From Ceratodon purpureus (taxonomy: Eukaryota > Streptophyta > Bryopsida > Pseudoditrichales > Ditrichaceae), in contig CM026425.1 of assembly GCA_014871385.1 (NCBI GenBank), positions 6,239,243 through 6,303,242 of the forward strand: a stretch of 64,000 bases of DNA, in the 5' to 3' direction. Shown piece by piece: positions 35,931 to 48,408 of this stretch. The position numbers were made by a program, and so were the translations under genes. The notes beneath the pieces are model-generated. The model worked only from the letters and a program-made list of their open reading frames with translations, was not told where the DNA came from and ran no database searches. Every line of letters starts with the position of its first letter. Positions within the stretch are counted from its first letter, which is position 1.

Positions 35931-36910
35931 ACGTTTCCCACTCACTGTTTTTACTCTCTCCCTGCAGATACGCTCCCTATCTCTCAGCTCAACCCTCCCT
36001 CGCCGAGGGCCTCGCTTCGCTCTCAGCTCACAATCTGCAGCAGCTGTGCCCACTGACCGCCCACTCTCACTGCCCCTCTCGCTCTCAGTCTCACCGCAAG
36101 TGTTGAGAAATATGTAGCTCTCACTTTGCAACAGCAAGGAATGGACTCTCTTAATGTTATTTTTGTGAATTCGAAGCTCATCTTCAGTGAAACCTTTGCA
36201 TTCTCCCCCCAACCCCCATCCCTTCATTGCAATTTTGCAAGTGGCGGTCCCCCTCACTTATGTTGAAATGGAGAATTGTCAGATCTCTCCTCCCTCAACC
36301 TTGAATGCACAACCGATTTGGTGGCTATGGGGAATCTCCATTCCCTTTCTCAATTACTGCTGGCTTTGGATCCACTTGGTCTAGGAGTGAATTGTAGTTG
36401 AAAGCACTTGTAGGTAGACTCCTCAACACTCTCCAAACGCCCTGTTTTGAATTTGTCTAGTTTGAATATGGTGGTGACATGTGGTGATTCAATTTTGAGG
36501 GCTCCCTTCCCCTTTGCCATCGTGGAGTCTTACATGGAAACACTTTCTCTCTCCCCAACAACTGCCCACAAAACAAAAAACTGCCCATTCCATATCCGAT
36601 ACACTTCCCGGGCATATCCGAAATTTTCTCAAATCACTCAAATTTCTCCCCCAAAGCTCTTGCCCTTGCAAACCGAGCAACCTCAAGTTAGAAAAAGTTG
36701 AGTGCGCGGTATTGAACATTTGCACTTTGGAGTGTCTCTAAAATTCACAAACTTTGAATTTGACAGAAATAAAAAGTGTTTTGGATACATTTTACCGTCC
36801 TGAACCTAAAAAAATTTACTTGGATGAAAAATTGTCAACTGAATGACGGCTGCGAAAGGTCAAAGAATGAAATCGACAAGTTTTTGGTCGTTTGGTCGTT
36901 TAGGGGTTAA

Positions 36911-37857
36911 ACATTGAAGTCAATCAAACAAAAAAAATTAAAAAATGGTATATATGGTAAAAAATATATATATGGTAAAACATGGTAAATCTAATGTATC
37001 TTATTCCATTATAATTAATATAGAATATACGAGAAATTATTCTAAAGAATATTCATGAAATATATTGGATATAATAATATTTAGAAGATTGTTTCTATTA
37101 CTTCACAGCATTCCAAAAATATCCCATCATCCCATCATCCCACATAATTTATAAATGCTTCAATTAGATGCACCTTGAAAGAATCAAGATAACAAACTTA
37201 TAGTAGAAATATGAATCTTAAGAAAGATTAAAGAAATCCAAGTAATTCAAAGTATATAAATAGTTGAAAAAAGAAATTCAATGCAATAAATATTGAAAAA
37301 AAAAAAGAGTAATTTAGTAACATTGCAATTCAAGTTCCCATCATTAGTTTCAGACATATAGAATGACGGTTATTATTTTCATGGCAACAATATCTTTTTA
37401 TCTTCATCACTCATTCCTTGTGATCATTCTCATTCTCCTGTAGGAAAAAAATAATCCACATTTAGACGAAGGTGGTTGATTTGACCAATCACAAGTTATT
37501 AGAGTCCATGGAATAATTTCAAGAGTCCATAGCAAACGTATAAATTATTCTTTTCTCTGTATCAATTGGAAATGAGCAATAGTAAAAAGAATTCCTTTTG
37601 AAATATGAGGAATAGTGCACTTCAGACTTAAGAGGGCAAAATGCATTCGGAGTGAGTGATTGATCAAAACTTGGTCACCATCTGTCAAGACCAATGACTG
37701 AAATTCTACAATTAGCATAACCCTGAGGAAGAATGAAGGGTGCCAAAGGCTTTCGTATTTAAGTTGAAGGGTGGTGTACAAAATGTAAGGAAGGGTAAGA
37801 ACCAAATGATGCGTTCTACAATTGGAGACACGGAGAATCTAGATCTAAACGTAATTA
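36911..37857. other. AT-rich region downstream of the PGI gene
   Basis: No gene seen. The part near 37857 is presumably the PGI 3' UTR. Confidence 0.5.
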
Positions 37858-40800
37858 TTACTCATCGTACAAATCCTCCACCACACATTCCCCAGTGTAC
37901 ACGGTGGCACTTTTTGGAGTTCCGCAATTTCCCTCAGCAAATACAGCTCGGTCATTTGCTGCCATATGGGAAATAATCTTGTAGACCATCTCCACCTGTG
38001 AAAGAAAAAGGAGAAAATTAAACGTGAACCATGTGAGCTGGCACACTAAAGTGCCATTTTGCAGAATAAGAGCTATTCAATAAATTCAGGTTAACGTTAA
38101 AGCGATTGAGATAACGATACAGATTGGTGTGTAAAACGAACCTGTTTTGGAACTTGACACCTCTTCGCAATCTCTTCGACTGTTAGGGCCTCCACTGGAT
38201 TCTTGCAACTGTATTTACAAAATGTGAATCCACGTTGATTAGAAACCCTACGCTGGACGTTCAGAGAATGCAGCTTACCAATTAGTTGACAAATCTTACC
38301 ATAGCTGACTAAGCATTACCAACACCAGTAACCATAGAACGATCACAATTTCAATAGTTACGTAATTGCGAAAAACAAGTTCTCACTTCTTTCTCTAGCT
38401 GACCCCTATATTTGATGCAAAGCTCTGAATGCAATGAGGACACATTTTATTAAAAGCTAAGTCCTGTAAGTCTGATCGTGGCCATTGGGGCCTCAGTTAC
38501 ACCAACCTAGCATCGTTCAAAACACTGAGAACTCGCTTTTGGAGTGCCAACACCTCCGCAGCAGCCTTCTTTCCTGCCTCCACGCCTGCAAACAGGTAGG
38601 AAAACCAAGGATGTCAGCAAGACACCCAAATTTATAGAATTGCAACCAAGCAACACAAGGACAATAAAAGAACAGAATATACATCAATCGTACGATAGAA
38701 TGAGTAGATACAACACACATAACTTGCCATTTCATCCACACATAAATTATTAGAGCGCTGCCAATATGCAGTACCACTGTTGAAGGTTCCAATAAAAGTA
38801 TGCAGACCAGATTACACATCTTGCATTAGAGACACAATAACACGAGTTCGAGATGATGGTGTAACCTAGGGATGAGTTCAATAAATGGCAAACTGCACTG
38901 TCCAAAACTCCAAAATCATAAATCGTGTGATTCTTAGACATTTTCAAGTCATGTCAATAAAGTTTCCCTGATTCTCGGGTTCTTATTTTGGATAATTTAC
39001 TCCTTGAAAAATTACTTGCTTGCGGCCATAGTTCAGAGGCTAACAAGGTTCAAACACTTCAAAACACAAAACTGGGGCATAATCTGAGCAAGAAGTAAAG
39101 AGACCAAGCCGTTGCAATGAAAAAGAGCTCCACATAGGAGGCCATTTGCACCTGGTTGATGATAGGCGTTAATATTAACGATGCTGGCATATAACCCAAC
39201 AGCACGCTCGTAGAGAGCCACCATTGCTCCAACCGTCCTGGGATCCACCTCCTCCACCGTCAGCGTAATAGATTGTCTCTTGTTTTGATACAGTGCTGCC
39301 CTAGTTCCCTGCAATTCACCAACAGCCGGATGAGTCGAATCTCTTCATCGTTTTATAGAAGCCAATTGAGTATTATAATTTCCTGAATAATTGAAAGAAC
39401 ATCCCTAACATCATCTACCAATGCTTTCCACCAAAAAAGTAAAATAAAATAAATAAAATAAAAAATAAAAAAATTGTTGTACCTGAAGCATCCCAAAAAG
39501 ATAATCCCCACAAGTGACTCCTGGCTCTAATTCCCAGTCATGACCGGGAGGTCTGTCCCGAAGGACTTCAATGAAAGTAGCGAAAAAATTCGGAACGCCT
39601 TCCCTCAGTTGCTGGATATACCTGCAATTCGAAAAGTCCAGTATCCATTAATATACATCAATCTCTCCTGGGTTTAAAAATTCTCCATGTCTGATATCTA
39701 AATGTTGATGTACATGACCATCACAAAGTCAAGACCACAAAGTCCAGATAAATCTATTAAATCTATTAAATTTATTCATGCACTGTCATTCTTAAGTAGG
39801 CCAAATAGTCCATATTCATAGAGAACAAGCTAATTATAAAGGGCGACTTACGCATGCTGGTCAGTGCTTCCTTTGTTTCCATATACAGAAATTCCTTGAT
39901 TCACCTGCAAGAAGCCATCACTTCAGACTAAATCGCCCTCTGCATCCCCATCTGATTACAATATCCACTTTCTACAGATACAATGCTAACCACTACTGAT
40001 TTCTATTAAATGTGTGTGACCCAAACATCACAGAATAGAGCTAGTATTTAAAGAATGTAAAGAGAAGTTCAGCAGAACCAACCCCTACAAAGCAGTAAAT
40101 TTACCTTGTTCCCATCCAGATCAAACTCCTTGCCCAAAGACTCCATCACCAGCTGTTGCAAGTAACGACTGAAAAGCAGCAAGCTGTCTTTGTAAGGTAG
40201 CACGACCATGTCCTGAAGATAGAAAAAGAAAATACTTAAAACTGTGTAATGATAATCCAAGGTATCTAATCAAGCACGCGCTGCATTTTAAATCCACTTA
40301 AAATAAGTAGGCATCAAAAATCTCTTCGGCACATATTGTAATGTGTTGGATCCCCGATTAAAAACTCAAACTCTAATTATTTAAAACTGAACTTGGTACA
40401 AACAAGGATTGAGCAAGGCACCTTCGCGCCAACTCCGCCAGTTGCCCAATACCAGCACAAAGCCAAAAGTGCAGCTGGATTTTGTTTTACCTGAAACCAA
40501 TGTCCTGATATGTTAAATCTTTTCAAGTGTTCAATTTCCTTGCTTACAAGACCACAGAGCACGCCTGGCGTACTCTGACGTGCTATTAAGCACAGAGAAA
40601 CATTACAATTACCAAGATCGACAAGGGACAGCAAATCACAACACAAGATGACCAGATGAACCCGTCGCTGGGGTACATAATTGCTTTATCAGAAGAAAAA
40701 ATGAACATGTACCTGGAGCTCCAAAAACACTCCAGTGTAAATATCCAGTCAAATGATGTTTTTAAACATAGTGGAGAAACCGAAGCTGACGTCATAAAAT

Positions 40801-43448
40801 AAGACTAACCGTTGTGTTTCTAGTGCTTTCATCCATGATGGCAGCCCCGTCTAGCATTCCACGGATATCAATGCCCTGTAATTCGTGCAAATACATTAGA
40901 ACTCAGGTTTACACCAATTTGGAACAAATCGAAGTGGAATAGATAGTAATCCGGTTAACAGTAGACAATAATAGTGAATCATAAAACAATTTGCTTACTT
41001 GTAGAGCAGCTGGTAGCAATCCAACAGCAGACATCTCAGATGTTCGACCTCCCACCCAGTCAAACATGGGAAACCTTGCCAACCAGCCTTCGATTTTGGC
41101 AGTATTATCCAATAACGAACCTTCTTGGGTAATGGCAACACCCTGCCAAGTCCAAGAATCAAGAATCAAGAACCGAGACAATTAAGCCAGTTACAAAATA
41201 AAGGATAACATGCCTACTCCAGCTTCTCATCAAAGTTACTAAATTGTCCAGCTTGTTATGTCATTAAACCCCCAAGTCAAATCACTTCCAATTACTCAAA
41301 CTCAAACAAAATGCCAAGAGCTCTGACATCCCAGCTCTTTCTCATTTATACAAACATAAGTTAGCTAGTTCAGAACTCGGCACCTATGACCATCAGTGAC
41401 AACCCACCTGCTTCGAGAAGTCAAGACCCGCATCTCGAAAGGCTTTCTGCACTTCCAACAATCCGTTGCGAGTTTCTGGCGTCCCACCACTCTATAAAGG
41501 TTTACAAGTGTTGGCAATATGTCAGGCAAGCACAGAATGAGATCATTGTAAGACTGCCAGCACTCTACAAATACATGTTTCTACCTTTCTTAGGCAAATA
41601 CAGGAAGATTCATGACTTGCTGGTTACCACATTACTAAAGTGTAGAAGTAGTTGGCACCAAAACTGGACCAAATTTTCATAAGTTGGATAAGATCAGCCG
41701 GCAATTTACAAACCTTCGATATCACAAGAACAAGAGTCGAAGAGAGCTCAGGACCAAGCTGAGCTATCTGATGATCGATACCAGCGGGATCAGTGTTATC
41801 GATGAAGCGCAACTGGATTGACGCATTACAAAACAGTTCATTGATCAGCCTGAAGAAGAGTACAATGCGGCTTGGTACAACATTGAACAAGAATGTAACG
41901 CGCAGTGAAAAAAAATATCCAAGAACAATAAGTGAGGCTTATCTCTTTATGAGATTACCTCACAATGTTGCCAGCAGATACGAAGCTTCAAAGAGGTCTC
42001 AAATGCGACCCAATCTAATGTGTTCCTTAGCAAACTGTGCGTCTATGTTTAAAATGTAGCAGAAGCTTACCTTCAGGGGAGGGTTATCAGGTGCCAAAGC
42101 CTCAGCAACAAATTGAGGACCAAGTGCAGATCCTCCTATACCAACAGAAAGAACTTGAGTGAAGCGACCTACAGGTGTCGGAGGTGGCTTAATCTGAGAA
42201 TCATACAAGGAAACTGTTAACTCCGTACTCATCCATTTGGCCCTAGAACTAGACTTACTGCTAGGTGCAGATGAAGGTATATGTTCCTGTAGCACTTCCC
42301 CAAATCGAGGAAAACTAATCCAGAATATTCCTGTTCAAAAATGTTTAATTCTATATCATGTACTGACACCGGCAATAGGTGTAAAACTCGCAATTAAAGT
42401 TTCGATCTCTACTTATCAGAGCTTACTACTATCAAAGCTCTTATTCCTTTAAATGAGGATGTACAATGAGATTCTTTAAAGGTAATACTGCCGAAAAATA
42501 GTACAAACCTACAGAGAGCAAAAACTATCAAACCTAGGGTGTGCAAGTAGGTGTTGAATTTGCACTCAGCTAGTCATGATATCGCGTGTAGCAATAACAA
42601 AACATCAATGCGCATAGAGGAGCTTTATTCACCATATACCAGACAGCGAAATTCTAGATCACAAGGAGCGTAGGAGCTTCAAAATTGTACTAACAACAGA
42701 AAGGTTGCATTCCACTCAACCAAAACAACTCCCTTCGTGCATTAACTTAAATGATCGCTCAAAACTCTCAACAGTACTTAGATTTTATTAGAGTTACGAG
42801 AGCACAGCAAGAAAAACTCGTTTAATTTGATTGTACCTTTGCACTGATCACATCGTCGGCGAATTTTTGTACACGGTCAAAAGTGTCCAAGATTAGCTTC
42901 TGAAGGTACGGCGTGGGGGCGATTTCGGGCTTCCGAAGCCAGTAATGTCCAACCATGCGACCTTCATCGGGATTCGCAATCGAGCCGCCCTCGAGCTCCT
43001 TCATATGCTTAAACGCGTCCTCAAACCTCGGCAGCATAGCCTCATAAAACTCATCCGAAAATCCAATTCGGCTCACATCAAGATAGAGCCCTAGATCCTT
43101 GTCCTGGTACAGCCAATTCACATACCGATTCCAAAGCACAATTGGATCCGTTTCCAATTCCGGCTCCTCCGTGGACGGCGCGGTGCTCATCTCCGCAGAG
43201 ATCTTGCTAGACACCGCCCGCAGCGGCGACGTCGACGACGATCCCGAAACCGGAATCGACGACATTGCACTCCTCGTCACCTGCACCGCTGCCGGAACCG
43301 AAAAGTGTCCATTCTGCACCAAGTGCCGCACTCCCGCCTCCCTTCCTCCACTACACCCCCCGCTCTCCGTCGTCGACATCACCGACATCGTCTTCCCCGG
43401 TCCAACACTCGGCATTGTCGCCGCCAAACGCAGCGACAGCGACGCCAT
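37858..43448 (-). CDS. PGI1: Plastid glucose-6-phosphate isomerase, 14 exons
   Basis: Exons: 43448-42837, 42193-42071, 41812-41714, 41491-41408, 41142-40999, 40875-40810, 40490-40422, 40212-40105, 39904-39852, 39621-39483, 39308-39152, 38585-38507, 38208-38142, 37995-37858. All borders are GT-AG and phases are consistent; the product is 645 aa. It interconverts glucose 6-phosphate and fructose 6-phosphate in the stroma, on the route to starch. The first ~95 residues are Ser/Ala/Arg-rich, as in transit peptides. Signature blocks are [68 protein letters not shown] and [11 protein letters not shown]. This is the plastid type, close to Arabidopsis PGI1, rather than the cytosolic enzyme. No lesion was found; the start is the first Met of the exon 1 frame. 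Confidence 0.95.
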
Positions 43449-44329
43449 CGCTGATCACCACAAACCTCCAAACCAAAACTATACAACCTCAACCCTCCCG
43501 ATTCCGCTCCCCTCCTCCAAATCCGCCAACTACTTCACCAACCTCCTCCCTCCAATTCCCCCGCCGCAAACCTCAATTCCCCTCCCCGCTCCAATCGCGT
43601 CCGCCTCCAATCCAACCCCCTCTACAATCCCGTCACAATCCCTACGATGAACGCAAGACGATCAATCACCGTACCTGTACCTGAACCGATTGACGACAAC
43701 AATGCAGGCCGCGTTGTAACCCTGGCCGTCCACATGCAGCGACGCAGTCCGTCGTCCTCCTGGTGCGCTGAGAACTAGCAGTGACGCAATAGAACAGTGG
43801 TGAGACTGGAGACGCACATGCTAAAGAAAGGCTAGCGAGAGGCGCGGGATGAGGCGTCCGCCATGGTGGACATTCTGCTGCACTGCAATGCGAGGGTGTG
43901 CGTTTCAGTGTGGACCGGGGCAAGGTCCCATCGCCGAGAGAGGGGAAGGGAGGGTAGAGAGAGGGAGGGGATGGAGGGGGCAGGTAGACAGGCAGGCGCA
44001 CAGTACGAGTGCTGGACTCAGGGATGGGGGCGGAGGGTGGGTGGGGGATAATTTGGAGCCCCACAGACAGGTGCGGTGGCCCAGCGCAGAAGGGGCTTTT
44101 CTTCCTTTCCGGTAAGGGCCCCCGCTGTGTGGCTCTCAACCCGCCATAGCCGAGCCGGTCACGCCCCTCCGCTCCACCGGCTCAAAGCATACCCGACTGG
44201 CTATCACCGGTCGTCTCCTGTTCCGGGACTGATCAGAAAATAATGTAGTCTGCCTTTTTCCGTGGTGTGACCTGTAGTTTATTGCAGCTATTGAAATTGA
44301 AGCAAGTATGGAAAATCTAGCATTTGGAT
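43449..44329 (-). promoter_or_regulatory. Upstream region of the plastid PGI gene
   Basis: CT/GC-rich DNA directly 5' of the PGI start, probably leader and promoter. Open frames on both strands here are compositional. No specific element can be named. Confidence 0.4.
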
Positions 44330-44331
44330 TA

Positions 44332-44736
44332 AGGTAGAGGGTTGTATTCCCGAGCGGGTTGCAATCCCTACCCCTACTGATTCGGGAAGGGATGTCAGGA
44401 ACCAACCAGCCTTACTTGAGAAAGTGATCAAGAGGGTTCTAATTACGTCCATACTTGGGAAAACTGAAAGTTTATGATTGGTTCTCATTGGTGCCAAAGC
44501 GTTCTATTTTCAGAATCCAACCGCTCATGAATGTAGGACTCTAGTGAATGGTTAATGGCCACTCTATGCCTTCACACTCAAAAATTCATAGAAAATTGTA
44601 GAAATGCTCAAAAATTTGATTTTGGGGGGGATGCCTTCGCAATAGCTTTGCGGAGCATCCAAAAATATAAAAAAAAATCTTTCACAAGTCTAAGTATGCA
44701 AACTTGAAATTCAGTCGGGAATACAACCCTCTACCT
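44332..44736. mobile_element. Foldback MITE B (TA target site)
   Basis: TA at 44330-44331 and 44737-44738. A perfect 24-bp inverted repeat including the TA (44330-44353 and 44715-44738) begins AGGTAGAGGGTTGTATTCC. The first ten bases match MITE A. Non-coding interior of about 360 bp. Confidence 0.8.
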
Positions 44737-44738
44737 TA

Positions 44739-45265
44739 GGTCATTAAGGAGAATCGGTTTAGTCGGGTGAAGTTGTAGTTTGCTTTCTTAGAAGAGGAAA
44801 AGTAACCAAGATTTTAGGTTGGAATGGCTTGGTTATCAGTAACTATGGTATATGTTTCATTTTTTTAGTATCCATGGTCTTTACTTGTTTTGCACTTTTA
44901 TTATTTATATATATAGAAAATTTCTTGAATATTAAAGAGAGTGTTGTTGATCTCGTTGCTTGTTTTTACCGGTTAATAGTGTTATGAAAGAGGTGTTGTA
45001 ATTGCCTTGTTTTTTGTTTAACAAAGTAAGTTGATAGACATGTTGAAGGTTGAATGATATTATTTTTGTGATGTGTCAAGAAGCTATCTTAAAGGGTTAA
45101 ACTTCTTATTGCTGTACATCTGAAATAATCAAAATATGCATTACATTTATTGAGTTCTAAATAACGTTAGTGATGTTCATTTGTGTAATTGACATGTGCC
45201 GGACTAAATATGATATGGCTCTGTGAACTTGAAGAGGCTCCCATAATCGACCGGGTCTCCATAAC
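44739..45265. other. Spacer between foldback MITEs B and C
   Basis: AT-rich, non-coding, nothing recognised. Confidence 0.5.
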
Positions 45266-45267
45266 TA

Positions 45268-45689
45268 AGGTAGAATGACCTTAAACCGGGCGAATAAGAG
45301 ATTCAGCATGGTTGTGGACCTCGTGTGTACTGTTTGTAATTTTTCTTGGATGGGGAAACAAGAGGGAGAGTGAATGCAAAAATTTCCAGAATTAAATAGC
45401 AAAAACTGAATTTACTACAAATTTTTGAAGCGAAAAGTGTACATGACCTTAAAGTGATCAGTAGACTCTCCTTTTGTGGCGCTCACGCATGTAGCTAAAA
45501 CCGTGCAAATAGAGTTAATGAACCATGAATCTATGAACCAACCACCTCCCTACACGTGTCCATATCGAGTCACTATTCATGAACTATTTATGAAATTGCT
45601 GTGCACGCAATAAGGTCCATGCCATGGGCGGCACAGGGGCGGTCTACCCTGCGCTTCTGGGGGCCGCCCGGTTTAAGGTCATTCTACCT
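45268..45689. mobile_element. Foldback MITE C (TA target site)
   Basis: TA at 45266-45267 and 45690-45691. A perfect 27-bp inverted repeat including the TA (45266-45292 and 45665-45691) begins AGGTAGAATGACC and continues TTAAACCGGGCG. Non-coding interior. Confidence 0.82.
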
Positions 45690-46038
45690 TAATCAGTAGA
45701 CTTCTCCAATTAAGACAAGTTTTTAGATTTAAAATCTTGGGAAATCTAGAAGAAAAGCATCAAGCATGATTGGTAGAAACTTAGAAAGGGAATCATATAG
45801 AAATACTTTGGTAGTAGTATAGTGATCAAGTTTTGGTGTCATGGTGGTCGGTTTTAGGTGGGCCTAGATATCGATTATATGTATTACACAAAAAATGGCT
45901 TTAAAAATTCATGGTAAATTAAATATTGAAGTAAACATGAAATTAAAAGTTGCATTCCTCCTTAAACCTAATTCCCCTTCAAAGAAAAATCTTCCTTGAC
46001 TTATATACCTCCAATATCAATATAAAATCTCTTAACTG

Positions 46039-46063
46039 GTCGGTTTTAGGTGTCTCAACCTTA
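46039..46063. repeat. Solo end related to foldback MITE D
   Basis: Read inward from 46063 the sequence is TAAGGTTGAGACACCTAAAA followed by CCGAC, close to the terminus of MITE D. No inverted partner was found nearby, so this is a solitary decayed end. GGTCGGTTTTAGGTG also occurs at about 45847 in the same orientation. Confidence 0.45.
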
Positions 46064-46154
46064 ACACAAATATATATAACCTCTGTAGGCAGCAACAAGC
46101 CAAAACAAAGAAAACCAAAGGAAATCAGTCTCATATTAAGAAGGCTTGCAAGTA

Positions 46155-46542
46155 AGGTCGACTGTCCTAAAACCACCAACTTAAAGATTCTGAGCTTTTT
46201 TTTGCAGGGTTATTTTTGAGGTTTATTTTTGAGGTTTATTTTTTCCATGTAGGAAAGTTGTTTTCTAATAGAATACAATTTTTTTTGAAATTTTCTTCCC
46301 AATATTGAAATAGATACAAATTTCTAAAGGCAAAAGTACTTCGTGACCCAAACCTAATCTGTAGGTTTTCCCATTGTCACACCATGTAGTACTAATTTTC
46401 ACTCAGGATGATATCCAAAACCACCAGCTTTTTCTTTGCAATAATTAGTTAGTTTGAATTGTGAAATTGGTGGTTCTAGGTCTTAATTGTGGTGGCCACA
46501 TGTTAGAAATGGGGAAGGTGGTGGTTTTAGGACAGTCAACCT
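46155..46542. mobile_element. Foldback MITE D (TA target site)
   Basis: TA at 46153-46154 and 46543-46544. A 30-bp inverted repeat with two mismatches (46153-46182 and 46515-46544) begins AGGTCGACTGTCC on the left and continues TAAAACCACC. Its inner part resembles MITE C (CCTNAAACC). Non-coding. Confidence 0.78.
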
Positions 46543-46544
46543 TA

Positions 46545-47865
46545 AATCAACATGCCTTGCCTGGCTCCTCACAAACCTGTGCAAGCCCATCTCCGGTCAC
46601 TCACACACAGAGCCTGCCAAGATTTGAAAGGCGCACACACATGATGAAAGCAAGATGAGAGAACAGTTTCAAATCTTCAATGCCCACAAAGAGAATAACA
46701 TCAGCAACCACCAATTGCAGAACCTCGGCTGCGGAAAGGGATACTGAATACAGAATACTCCAAGCATATTCTGCCTGGAATCTGAGATAACGCAAAAATA
46801 TCACAAACTATCCACCAGACGGGAACTTTCGACGTCTCGGGAACGGACCGGTGACCTGTTGGGCACAGGAGGATGAACAGGGAGGGCTCTAACGAAGTTG
46901 GCCCCGGGGGCTGCTTGGATGAATGTGGAAGACCGTCACTTTTTTTTACCGAAGATCACTTTTTCAGATATTTGTATTTCTGATGAAGAGTCTATTGGTT
47001 GCATTTCTTTTACTTTTTGGAAACTTTTTTGATTGATTTTCCCTGTGAGATGGAAGAAGTGAATAATTCAGACGGCTAATGGTTGGGCTGAGTGTCTCAT
47101 ATAATGGGAGCTGTTTTATGGAGAGGTTGACATAAAGTGTTCTGGCTTTGTTATGAAGAGGAGTTGAGCGAGAAGAATAAGATGTTGACATTGGAAATTC
47201 ATTAGAGGTGAAAGTTTTGATATTATAATAATTGGAGTCACTTGTAGTGTGAAGGTGATGTGAGATGGAGATATGTACGGTAGGAGCACTAGAAATTGTC
47301 ACTTTTAGAGCCTTTGATTACTTAATTGGTGGAGAAAAAATGTATAGAGGTCAAGCAATTATAAGGAATACGGACAAAAATAATTTGATTTTTTGGAAGT
47401 TTGATTGAATTTTTGAAGGCCTCAAAACTATAATTCTGATCACCAAATTTTGAGGTTCTTAAGATTCATGGAAAGAGCCCACCAAAGATAATTATGTAGA
47501 ATTTGTAAATGAACCAATGACGCAACCACTTACTAGCTCAAGAATATAATATTTTTTCATAAAAATTTGGGTATTTTTCAAAGAAGTAGGTTACTATATT
47601 GCACAATTTCTACTGTTGCACAATTGTTAGTGTTATTACGTTATTTAACACAATATTGATTGTTAGCTCAATGTACGTCAATGTGTGAAACTTTGTCTAC
47701 TTGGCTATGGAGCCACTACATACAGATTGCGACATTACACAGGTGGAGTAGGAGAATTGCGGTTGAAGGGGGATGGAGTTTCAAGACATGGGGGGTTTCG
47801 AGGAGCAGCGGAAGAGCCATCTACAATTCTCCGTGCACACATATTCCTAATTGCCAGCACCGACC
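46545..47865. other. Intergenic, no gene seen
   Basis: Mixed and AT-rich DNA with no supported coding frame. The last 200 bp may be leader of the next putative gene. Confidence 0.4.
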
Positions 47866-48408
47866 ATGAAGAGGCTTGCCCGTGCTCTGCTCGACAGCAA
47901 AGGTCCAACACGGACCGATCTGTCCCGATGGATGTCGTTGCCGACGTTGGACTGCCCTCGATCTCTCACGCACACAATGGTAAGTTTTCAGTCTCGTTCT
48001 GTTTGTGGAAATAGAATTTGCTTCTCGTTTGGATGACTGAGTATGTCGGAGAGAACCGGTCGTGGGAGTGAAAAAGATGTTTTAGGTGCAAAAACAGATG
48101 TGGAAAATACTGAATTCTGGTGAATCCCTTTTGCAAGGGGGGAGTCCATTGGAAAATGTTGTTCTGTTCATGCTCTCTCGACTGGTGGTATACTCCGCAT
48201 TTTAGTTTGCGAAAAATGATGCCAAGTGGAAATGGCTTGCGACAGGGAACCACTTCGCGACGCAACAAATACCTAGACACCACCGTCGTCGATGGAGCTT
48301 TCCGTGGAGGACATAGATGGAACAGAGAATGCCTTCACGGAGACGGTGGCCTCGCCCGCGAAGCCGAAGGCCAAGCGCACAAGGAAGCCCCGGGCAAAGA
48401 AGGGTTAG
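47866..48408 (+). CDS. Putative small two-exon protein with Lys/Arg-rich tail, unrecognised
   Basis: Possible exons 47866-47979 (ending ACAATG before a strong GTAAGT donor) and 48277-48408 (after CCTAG), giving 81 aa. The product would start MKRLARALLDSKGPTRTDLS and end in a basic tail, PAKPKAKRTRKPRAKKG. The second half is GC-richer than its surroundings and looks coding. However, the acceptor is pyrimidine-poor, another acceptor (CATTTTAG near 48204) is possible, and the frame stays protein-like past the TAG at 48406 (LSEEPQMTQTPMPL) to a donor-like site near 48514. It could be a decayed larger gene. Function unknown. Confidence 0.3.

Larger units (their letters stand above)
30202..36906 (-). 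mobile_element. Large piggyBac-superfamily transposon (6705 bp)
   Basis: TTAA at 30198-30201 and 36907-36910 flank ends CCCCCAAATG (left) and CGTTTAGGGG (right). These are inverted copies with two differences in ten. The right subterminal region repeats GGTCGTTT. Inside, on the minus strand, is a piggyBac transposase with all three catalytic Asp positions and a Cys-rich C-terminus, but interrupted by stops. The element also holds Arg-Gly-rich frames, a Pro-rich frame and a CT-rich tandem array. It shares end sequences with the two 921-bp MITEs in this window and is probably a relative of their autonomous partner. Confidence 0.85.

Noticed and set aside
41263-41278. TTAAACCCCCAAG, a possible fourth piggyBac end
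   Set aside because: It has an extra A between TTAA and the C run, lies in a PGI intron and has no inverted partner.
43099-43684. Plus-strand open frames of 139-183 codons
   Set aside because: They lie opposite PGI exon 1 and its GC-rich upstream DNA; composition artefacts.
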